This document shows positions 15,001 through 21,037 of a stretch of 21,037 nt of DNA, in pieces. The stretch comes from AM-2324 sp042091035 (lineage in GTDB: Bacteria > Bacteroidota > Bacteroidia > Chitinophagales > Saprospiraceae), in contig JBELIG010000034.1 of assembly GCA_042091035.1 (NCBI GenBank), positions 1 to 21,037 of the forward strand, in the 5' to 3' direction. Position numbers and translations under genes: made by a program. The notes under the pieces were generated by a model. That model made no database searches. It saw only the letters and a list, made by a program, of their open reading frames with translations, and was not told where the DNA came from. How positions within the stretch are numbered: the first letter of the stretch is position 1; each line of letters begins with the position of its first letter.

Positions 15001-15870
15001 TTAGTTCTTGAGCAGTTCGATGAATTCAGCAATTCCTTTTTGCTCATGCAGGATAATATCTTCGATGGATTGATTATTGATATTGGATGATGAAAGATCT
15101 TTTCTTTTTACCTCAAATCCATCATAAAGTGTAGAATCCATGAAATTAAAAACACTCCAAGTTTCATTATCATATTCAAGACTAGTTAGGCTTTCTACCC
15201 AATCTCCTGAATTTAAATAATGAACTGATCCATGGGGAGTTTGTTCTTTGCGATTTGCAGGTTCGTGAATATGACCGCAGATGACATAATCATAACCTTG
15301 CTTGGCTGCAAGCGTTATAGCTAGTTTTTCGAAATCTCCAATATGCTTTACAGCCTTTTTAATACTGCTTTTTAGTTTCTTAGAAAAGGACATTTTTTGT
15401 TTTCCTAGTCGCTGTCGTATTTTATTGATCCATCTATTGAGAAGGATTAATAAATCATATCCTTTTCCACCCATTTTTGCCAAAGCGGGGGCTATTCGAA
15501 TAGATGCATCAAATACATCACCATGGAAAATCCAGTATTTCTTATTGTTTAGCTGAAGGAGTAGTTTATCTCTTAGATGAATATTTCCTAAAGATAAATC
15601 AGAAAAGGTGCGCAGTCGATCGTCGTGGTTACCAGTGATGTAGTACACTTTGGTACCACTGGTTGACATCTTAATTATTTTTTGAATCACTTTAAGGTGC
15701 GCTTCTGGAAAGTATGTTTTTTTGAATTGCCAAAAGTCTATGAAATCACCATTTATTATCAAAGTTTCCACTTCTATATTGTTAAGGTATACAAGAAGCT
15801 CCTCTGCATGACATCCATAAGTTCCTAAGTGGACATCTGAAATAACGACTATTGGGATAGATCTTTTCAC
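15001..15870 (-). CDS. metallophosphoesterase, LpxH-like (UDP-2,3-diacylglucosamine diphosphatase family)
   Basis: Calcineurin-like phosphoesterase. The best family fit is LpxH/LpxH2-like, which hydrolyses UDP-2,3-diacylglucosamine to lipid X in lipid A synthesis; a broader phosphoesterase role is possible. 289 residues. The full set of two-metal motifs is present: ISDVHLG (D12, H14), NGDFIDFW (D42), TGNHDDR (N81, H82), FHGDVFD (H116) and CGHIHEPA (H200, H202). The lysine-rich insertion at about 145-185 (KIRQRLGKQKMSFSKKLKSS) resembles the helical cap that holds the lipid substrate in LpxH proteins. No signal peptide; a membrane-peripheral cytosolic enzyme is expected. Possibly heads an operon with the SBF transporter. 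Divergent from dnaE, with 11-bp direct repeats in the shared upstream region. Confidence 0.85.
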   Translation of the reverse strand: MKRSIPIVVISDVHLGTYGCHAEELLVYLNNIEVETLIINGDFIDFWQFKKTYFPEAHLKVIQKIIKMSTSGTKVYYITGNHDDRLRTFSDLSLGNIHLRDKLLLQLNNKKYWIFHGDVFDASIRIAPALAKMGGKGYDLLILLNRWINKIRQRLGKQKMSFSKKLKSSIKKAVKHIGDFEKLAITLAAKQGYDYVICGHIHEPANRKEQTPHGSVHYLNSGDWVESLTSLEYDNETWSVFNFMDSTLYDGFEVKRKDLSSSNINNQSIEDIILHEQKGIAEFIELLKN

Positions 15871-15902
15871 TATTATTTTTTGATTAACACAAAGATGCAG
15901 CT

Positions 15903-15935
15903 TGATTGTTAATTGATTGTGAATGGATTGTTATA
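15903..15935. repeat. three tandem 11-bp direct repeats upstream of dnaE
   Basis: TGATTGTTAAT (15903), TGATTGTGAAT (15914) and GGATTGTTATA (15925) share GATTGT at exactly 11-bp intervals, about one helical turn. They lie in the 209-bp divergent region between the LpxH-like gene and dnaE, 33 bp from the former's start. This could be a regulator site array or a simple short tandem duplication. Confidence 0.55.
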
Positions 15936-16079
15936 TATGTATAAAATATACTGAAACCAACTAGTACCCTCATTTTGTTAAAAAACAGAACCGAGTGTTT
16001 ATGGTTTTGTCAAAGTCTTTTAAAAGACCTATATTTAACCATATCGACGCTCCTTTTTTTCCACACAATTTATCTCAGC

Positions 16080-19000
16080 ATGCAAGACTTTATTCACCTT
16101 CATTGTCATACGCAATTTTCTCTCCTCGACGGTGCCAGCGACATAGGTACCTTGATGGATAAGGTGAAAGCCGATGGGCAAAAAGGTGTTGCGCTAACGG
16201 ATCATGGGAATATGTTTGGTGCCTTTAAGTTTGTGGCAGAGGCTGAACGTAGAGATCTAAAGCCGATAATTGGTTGTGAATTTTATTTAGTCGAGGATAG
16301 ACATCGAAAATCATTTTCTCGGGCAAAGAATGAAAAGGATAAGCGCTATCATCAATTGTTGATGGCGAAAAACCAAAAAGGGTATGAGAACCTGTCCAAG
16401 CTTTGTTCTTTAGGTTTCATAGAAGGGCTCTATTCTAAATTTCCAAGGATAGATAAAGAGCTTTTAGATAAATACAGTGAAGGACTTATTGCGACTAGTT
16501 GTTGTATCGGAGCAGAGATTCCTCAGGCTTTTATGCATGGCAAGGATGAAAAGGCAGAAGAGTTATGCAAATGGTGGATCGAGCGATTTGGCGAGGATTT
16601 TTACATTGAAATTCAAAGGCATCGAGGTTTAGAGAATATTGATGGTCTTGGAATCAGTCAAGAGGATATCAATCAAAAACTTATCGCGCTGGCGAAGAAG
16701 TATGATCTCAAGGTGATTTGTACGAATGATTCACATTATGTGGAGGAAGAAGATTGGACACCCCACGATGTACTTCTTTGTGTAAATACAGGCGCTCTTT
16801 TAGAAGAAAGTAAACGATTCAAATTTCCGTCTTCGGATTTCTTTATGAAAACCAAAGCTGAGATGAATCAGCTTTTCGGAGATATACCTTCTGCATTGGA
16901 TAATACCTTGGAGGTTTATGATAAGGTCGATAAGGTGACCCTTATTAGGGATGTATTGTTACCTGCATTCCCCTTGCCTAAGAAATTTAAAACACAGGAT
17001 GACTTCCTCAGGCACCTAACCTATGAAGGTGCTAGAAAAAGATATAAATCAATAACACCGGAGATTGAAGAGCGATTGAATTTCGAGTTGAAGGTTATTG
17101 AGAATTCTGGATATCCGGGATACTTCCTCATTGTTCAGGATTTTACTACTACTGCTCGGGAAATGGGCGTATCTGTTGGGCCTGGTCGTGGATCGGCAGC
17201 GGGCTCTGCCGTAGCTTATTGTATTGGGATTACCAATGTAGATCCTATCAAATACGATTTACTTTTTGAGCGTTTCTTGAATCCAGAGCGTGTTTCTCTT
17301 CCGGATATTGATATTGATTTTGATGATGAAGGTCGTCAAAAAGTAATTGATTATGTGATCGATAAATACGGTCAGAATCAAGTGGCACAGATCGTGACCT
17401 ATGGTACTATGGCGGCAAAATCATCTATTCGAGATGTAGGTCGTGTTATGGATATTCCATTGCAAGAGGTTGACCGAGTGGCAAAAGTTTTTCCACAGAA
17501 CCTAAAAGCTTCTCTAGGAAAGGTTTTGGCAGATGGAGATATAGATGCTAAGCTCAAGGGAGCTATGAATGCGGAGGATGTAGAGAAAGCATATCAGTTT
17601 AGGTCTTTAGCGGATGGGCAAGATCAGGTGGGGGAGATGTTGCGCCTTGCGAAGAAACTTGAGGGTTCAGTGCGAAATACAGGAATACATGCCTGTGGAG
17701 TTGTAATCACACCAGATGATATCACCAAGTATGTTCCGGTGAAAGTGGATAAGGGGTCCAATATGTTGATTTCCCAGTTCGACAACTCAGTAGCAGAGAT
17801 AGCAGGATTATTGAAAATGGATTTCTTGGGCTTGAAAACCCTTACTATAATCAAGAATGCGATCAAGATCGTCAAAAAGACTAAAGGAATTGAGATCGAT
17901 CCGGATGACATTCCGCTTGATGACGAAAAGACCTATGAGCTTTTCCAACGCGGTGCTACGGTAGGTATCTTTCAGTATGAGTCGGCGGGTATGCAAAAGT
18001 ATATGAAGGAGTTGACGCCTACTACTTTTGAAGATCTAATTGCAATGAATGCTTTGTATCGCCCTGGTCCATTAGAGTATATACCAGAATTCATTAATAG
18101 AAAGCATGGTCGTTCACCAATCATCTATGATCTAGATGATATGGAGGAGTATTTAAAAGGTACCTACGGTATTACGGTTTATCAAGAGCAGGTAATGTTG
18201 CTGTCTCAAAAGCTTGCCAACTTCACAAAAGGGCAAGCGGATATGCTCCGTAAGGCCATGGGTAAGAAGAAAAAGAAACTTATTGATGAGTTGCATCCAC
18301 TATTTATTGAAGGTGGAGAGAAGAATGGCCATGATATAAAAAAATTGGAGAAGATTTGGAAAGATTGGGAAGCTTTTGCCTCCTATGCCTTCAATAAATC
18401 ACACTCTACCTGTTATGCATTTGTTGCTTTTCAGACAGCGTATCTAAAAGCACATCATCCAGCTGAATTTATGGCTGCAGTGCTTACGAACAACAAGAAT
18501 GACATCTCTAAGGTTACCTTCTTTCTTAAAGAATGTAAGCGCATGGGCTTGATTGTTTTAGGGCCAGATGTCAATGAGAGTTATTCGGATTTTGCCGTAA
18601 ATCAAGAGGGGCAGATACGCTTTGGATTGAGCGCCCTTAAAGGGGTTGGTGAGGGACCAGTAACAGAAATATTAACAGAGCGAAAAGAAAATGGCGACTT
18701 TGTTTCTGTATATGACATGGTCAGAAGGTTAGCTATGGGTTCAGTCAATAAAAGAGTGATGGAGTCTTTGGTCTTAGGCGGAGCATTTGACCGTTTTGAA
18801 GACCTACCTCGTTCTATTTATTTTGAGGAGTCTGATAAATATGCAACTTATATGGAGCATCTGTTGAAATACGGAGCTGCTTATAAAAATCAAGTTCAAG
18901 AAGCTGTGACTTCTCTATTTGGAGGATCCGATGAGGTGATGATTCCAGAGCCAAAAGTACCTCCACACAATCCTTGGCCACTTATTGAGAAGCTGAATAA

Positions 19001-19613
19001 AGAAAAGGAAGTTACAGGGATTTATATATCAGGACACCCTTTGGATGATTATAGAGTTGAGATTGATCAATTCACAAACATGGGTCTTGAGCAAGTAATG
19101 AACTCAACATCCAGAGATATTAAGGTAGCCGGAATTGTTACTGAAGCGCAGCATCGAATTTCACAAAAAGGTACTGGCTGGGGTAAGTTCGTTATCCAAG
19201 ATTTTAACGGTTCACTAGAGTTTGTGCTCTTCAAAGAGGATTATCAGAATTTCAAAGCACTCTTGGAGGTTGGTCAAAGTCTTTATTTTAAAGGCTCGAT
19301 GGAAAAACGTTGGAACAGTGATGAAATGCAGTTTAAAGTGAAAGACGTTTCTATGCTTGAGTCTGTAGGCCAAGACATGACGAACTCTATTAAAATAAAT
19401 ATTGCTGTCGAGCGTTTAACCGATGCGCTTATTGATGAACTTGAAACCTTAGTCAAGTCCAAGCGAGGAAAGCACAAATTACGTTTCCAATTAGTTGACA
19501 GTGTCAACAGACAAAAGCTTCAAATGTATTCGAAAGAATATCTTGTAGAAGTGGATAATGATTTTGTGGTCGGCTTGGAAAAATTAGGATTAAAATATAA
19601 GATTAATGGCTAG
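16080..19613 (+). CDS. dnaE: DNA polymerase III subunit alpha
   Basis: Catalytic subunit of the replicative DNA polymerase. 1177 residues from the ATG at 16080, close to E. coli DnaE (1160). The frame stays open 35 codons further up to a TTG, but conserved sequence starts at MQDFIHLHCHTQFSLLDG, so 16080 is preferred. Domains: PHP (about 4-220) with all metal ligands apparently kept; palm with GPGRGSAAGS, PDIDIDF (D409, D411, D413) and KMDFLGLKTL (D581); fingers with FNKSHSTCYAFVAFQTAYLKAH region; a beta-clamp-binding-like TSLFG at 944-948; and an OB fold at about 1013-1060 (VAGIVTEAQHRISQKG). No intein. Its 3' end overlaps the downstream thioredoxin-like gene by 8 bp, implying cotranscription. 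No PolC-type features. Confidence 0.97.
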   Translation: MQDFIHLHCHTQFSLLDGASDIGTLMDKVKADGQKGVALTDHGNMFGAFKFVAEAERRDLKPIIGCEFYLVEDRHRKSFSRAKNEKDKRYHQLLMAKNQKGYENLSKLCSLGFIEGLYSKFPRIDKELLDKYSEGLIATSCCIGAEIPQAFMHGKDEKAEELCKWWIERFGEDFYIEIQRHRGLENIDGLGISQEDINQKLIALAKKYDLKVICTNDSHYVEEEDWTPHDVLLCVNTGALLEESKRFKFPSSDFFMKTKAEMNQLFGDIPSALDNTLEVYDKVDKVTLIRDVLLPAFPLPKKFKTQDDFLRHLTYEGARKRYKSITPEIEERLNFELKVIENSGYPGYFLIVQDFTTTAREMGVSVGPGRGSAAGSAVAYCIGITNVDPIKYDLLFERFLNPERVSLPDIDIDFDDEGRQKVIDYVIDKYGQNQVAQIVTYGTMAAKSSIRDVGRVMDIPLQEVDRVAKVFPQNLKASLGKVLADGDIDAKLKGAMNAEDVEKAYQFRSLADGQDQVGEMLRLAKKLEGSVRNTGIHACGVVITPDDITKYVPVKVDKGSNMLISQFDNSVAEIAGLLKMDFLGLKTLTIIKNAIKIVKKTKGIEIDPDDIPLDDEKTYELFQRGATVGIFQYESAGMQKYMKELTPTTFEDLIAMNALYRPGPLEYIPEFINRKHGRSPIIYDLDDMEEYLKGTYGITVYQEQVMLLSQKLANFTKGQADMLRKAMGKKKKKLIDELHPLFIEGGEKNGHDIKKLEKIWKDWEAFASYAFNKSHSTCYAFVAFQTAYLKAHHPAEFMAAVLTNNKNDISKVTFFLKECKRMGLIVLGPDVNESYSDFAVNQEGQIRFGLSALKGVGEGPVTEILTERKENGDFVSVYDMVRRLAMGSVNKRVMESLVLGGAFDRFEDLPRSIYFEESDKYATYMEHLLKYGAAYKNQVQEAVTSLFGGSDEVMIPEPKVPPHNPWPLIEKLNKEKEVTGIYISGHPLDDYRVEIDQFTNMGLEQVMNSTSRDIKVAGIVTEAQHRISQKGTGWGKFVIQDFNGSLEFVLFKEDYQNFKALLEVGQSLYFKGSMEKRWNSDEMQFKVKDVSMLESVGQDMTNSIKINIAVERLTDALIDELETLVKSKRGKHKLRFQLVDSVNRQKLQMYSKEYLVEVDNDFVVGLEKLGLKYKING

Positions 19614-20094
19614 ATCCATTTTTATACTATTGCTTATTTGTAGTTGCTCATTTGTAAAAGCACAAGAACAAGAAGTTGTTACTGCGAGCAAGTTTGAAGA
19701 GATAGAATTTCTATTTAAAACAGAAACAGACTCTGTTCATGTGATCAACTTTTGGGCAACCTGGTGTGGTCCCTGCGTTGCAGAATTACCTTACTTTAAG
19801 GAAGCAAGTGAGACATTTGCAAATCAAGCTGTAAAATTTTCCTTTATCTCAATGGACTTCAAAAATCAGTTTGAGTCTAAATTGCTACCATTTTTAAAGA
19901 AAAATCAACTACCAGGTAATCAATTCAACCTTTGGGATATGGATTATAATGCGTGGATTGATAAAGTTAGTCCAGCCTGGTCAGGTGCTATTCCAATCAC
20001 TGTAATAATGGGTCCAAAGGGAAAACTACTTTCTACCCGTAGCTTTGAAACCAGCGAAGAATTGACTGAATTAATTATAAAATCCCTTGATTAG
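19606..20094 (+). CDS. exported thioredoxin-like (TlpA-type) protein
   Basis: Periplasmic thiol-disulfide oxidoreductase of the TlpA/ResA type. 162 residues: a signal peptide (about 1-19, MARSIFILLLICSCSFVKA) and one thioredoxin fold. The active site is WATWCGPC (C54, C57), and the cis-proline is in AIPITVIM. The two cysteines in the leader do not form a convincing lipobox, so a soluble periplasmic protein is favoured over a lipoprotein. The partner is unknown; such proteins serve cytochrome c maturation or general disulfide reduction. The start ATG overlaps the end of dnaE by 8 bp in another frame, so expression probably depends on the dnaE transcript. Confidence 0.9.
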   Translation: MARSIFILLLICSCSFVKAQEQEVVTASKFEEIEFLFKTETDSVHVINFWATWCGPCVAELPYFKEASETFANQAVKFSFISMDFKNQFESKLLPFLKKNQLPGNQFNLWDMDYNAWIDKVSPAWSGAIPITVIMGPKGKLLSTRSFETSEELTELIIKSLD

Positions 20095-20207
20095 CAGCTT
20101 AATGAGCGATAAGATAATATTTGGCTTTCTTATGCGTTTTAAAACTTGCTAAAGCTAATTGCTGTTAGTACATTGATAATCTGTTAGATTTCAAATACCA
20201 ATTAATT

Positions 20208-20816
20208 ATGAAAAAGAATTTTCTTATAGTTTTATTCCTAGGTCTTGTCGGTCTTGTATTTAGCTCCTTTGTAGGAGAAGGACTTAGCGTTGGAGATACT
20301 GCTCCTGATTTTAAATTGAAAAATATTGATGGGCAAATGATGTCGCTCTCAAACATAGATGATGTGAATGGTTACATTGTTGTTTTTACGTGTAACACAT
20401 GTCCTTTCTCTGTGAAGTATGAGGATCGCATTATTGAGGCAAATAAAAAATATGCACCAATGGGCTACCCTGTTATTGCAATAAATCCAAATGATGCAAA
20501 CAGAAGGCCTGGAGATTCTTTTGCTGAGATGAAAGTTCGAGCAAAGGATAAAGGATTTGATTTTCCTTATCTACATGATTCAACTCAGGAAGTAGCCATT
20601 GCATATGGTGCAACTCATACACCTCATGTTTATTTGCTTGATAAAGATAGAAAAGTTCAGTATATCGGAGCAATTGATAATAATGCAAATGATGTCGCTG
20701 ATGCAGATGAATTTTATCTTTCTGATGCAATTTCTGCCTTAAAAGCGGGTGAAAAGCCAAGTCCTGATTTTACGAAAGCCTTGGGATGTACAATAAAATG
20801 GAAGTCCACTAATTAA
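20208..20816 (+). CDS. exported redoxin-like thioredoxin family protein (AhpC/TSA-type fold)
   Basis: Thioredoxin-fold protein of the redoxin/AhpC-TSA type common in Bacteroidota. 202 residues. N-terminal hydrophobic signal or anchor (about 4-22), then GDTAPDFKLKNIDG (29-42), the standard opening of redoxins, and a CxxC site in TCNTCPFSVKYEDR (C62, C65), which departs from the usual WCxxC thioredoxin context. The cis-proline region is THTPHVYLLDKD. The function is probably thiol-disulfide exchange or peroxide handling outside the cytoplasm; the substrate is not known. It sits 113 bp after the TlpA-like gene on the same strand and ends in a strong bidirectional terminator. No clear promoter was seen in the gap, so it may belong to the dnaE transcript. 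Confidence 0.85.
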   Translation: MKKNFLIVLFLGLVGLVFSSFVGEGLSVGDTAPDFKLKNIDGQMMSLSNIDDVNGYIVVFTCNTCPFSVKYEDRIIEANKKYAPMGYPVIAINPNDANRRPGDSFAEMKVRAKDKGFDFPYLHDSTQEVAIAYGATHTPHVYLLDKDRKVQYIGAIDNNANDVADADEFYLSDAISALKAGEKPSPDFTKALGCTIKWKSTN

Positions 20817-20818
20817 AC

Positions 20819-20851
20819 AAAAAAAGGAGAGCAATTAGCTCTCCTTTTTTT
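20819..20851. terminator. bidirectional Rho-independent terminator
   Basis: AAAAAAAGGAGAGC (20819-20832) pairs perfectly with GCTCTCCTTTTTTT (20838-20851) around an AATTA loop. The A and T tracts allow termination on both strands. The stop codon of the minus-strand gene lies in the loop (20835-20837). Confidence 0.93.
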
Positions 20852-21037
20852 GTTCTGCTATTGCAATGAAATAATCTTCAATTTTTCTGCTATGGATATC
20901 AAAGTCTGCATTTAGGTCCTCCTTGATAACCCTGCCCAAGCCACAACCTCTTTTCAAGTCTAAAGGGATTTTTGTGATTTTTAAATCCTGTCTGAACTCA
21001 ACCTTACCATTTCCATAGGCTTTAAAAAGCGCTTCTT
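20835..21037 (-). CDS. probable 4'-phosphopantetheinyl transferase, C-terminal part only
   Basis: The 3' end of a minus-strand gene that continues past the right edge; 66 codons plus stop are visible. The first visible residues, EALFKAYGNGKVEFRQDL, look like the KEAxxKxxG metal/CoA motif and following strand of Sfp/AcpT-type phosphopantetheinyl transferases, which attach the CoA-derived arm to acyl carrier proteins. The C-terminal strand FDIHSRKIEDYFIAIAEQ fits the end of that fold. The catalytic Asp and the W of WxxKEA lie outside the window, so the family call is tentative. The stop codon is inside the loop of the shared terminator, so the last codons (KKES) are part of the hairpin. Confidence 0.55.
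   Translation of the reverse strand, partial: EALFKAYGNGKVEFRQDLKITKIPLDLKRGCGLGRVIKEDLNADFDIHSRKIEDYFIAIAEQKKES

Noticed and set aside
15903..15935. A minimal CRISPR-like or iteron array.
   Set aside because: Three 11-bp units without spacers are not CRISPR; no replication initiator gene or AT-rich origin context with DnaA boxes was recognised.
20095..20207. A weak inverted repeat (ATAAG with CTTAT) that might terminate the dnaE-tlpA transcript.
   Set aside because: The stem is only about 5 bp, with mismatches, and no T-tract follows.

Overview
The window looks like ordinary chromosomal DNA from an AT-rich member of the Bacteroidota (Bacteroidetes). Four things point there: a secreted GH18 enzyme ending in a type IX secretion (Por) sorting domain, TAnnTTTG-type -7 boxes, a general lack of Shine-Dalgarno sequences, and a gene set typical of the phylum (AdoHcy hydrolase, a MutA-like mutase subunit, short QueG, LpxH-like phosphoesterase, about 600-residue acyl-CoA dehydrogenase). 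I see no rRNA, tRNA, CRISPR array, insertion sequence or phage block. Coding density is high, and no stretch over 300 bases lacks a gene.

Layout. Positions 1-1784 (minus) hold most of an acyl-CoA dehydrogenase. It is divergent from a LOG-family nucleotide phosphoribohydrolase (1928-2464) across a 143-bp region carrying a perfect 18-bp inverted repeat. Then come S-adenosylhomocysteine hydrolase (2570-3883), a strong terminator, and a short methylmalonyl-CoA mutase small-subunit-like gene (3953-5101). The latter converges, with a 4-bp overlap, on an AI-2E-family membrane protein (5098-6228, minus). A CMD/AhpD-like gene (6403-6756) and a UvrD/PcrA helicase gene (6761-9216) form an operon. The helicase gene is interrupted only by an assembly gap, whose flanks repeat the same 55 bases; collapsing gap and duplicate restores a single 766-residue frame. 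After a terminator come a T9SS-secreted GH18 enzyme (9339-10559) and, 11 bp later, a LysM-like/GH24 lysozyme-like protein without a signal peptide (10571-11530).

A bidirectional terminator separates this pair from a group II PLP-dependent decarboxylase (11561-12982, minus). QueG, epoxyqueuosine reductase (13120-14052), ends in a 4-bp overlap with a bile acid:sodium symporter-family gene (14049-14948, minus), which lies behind an LpxH-like phosphoesterase (15001-15870, minus). DnaE, the replicative polymerase (true start 16080, end 19613), overlaps a thioredoxin-like periplasmic protein gene (19606-20094). A second exported redoxin-like gene follows (20208-20816). The right edge holds the 3' end of a probable phosphopantetheinyl transferase on the minus strand.

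Functional themes are housekeeping: replication and repair (DnaE, UvrD), methyl cycle, acyl-CoA metabolism, tRNA modification, lipid A and redox. The GH18/GH24 pair is the most accessory-looking part. I did not find a clear undescribed system. The points most worth a second look are the inverted-repeat operator candidate, the GH18-lysozyme pair, the intact metal site in the DnaE PHP domain, the 11-bp direct repeats upstream of dnaE, and the assembly artefact inside the helicase gene.
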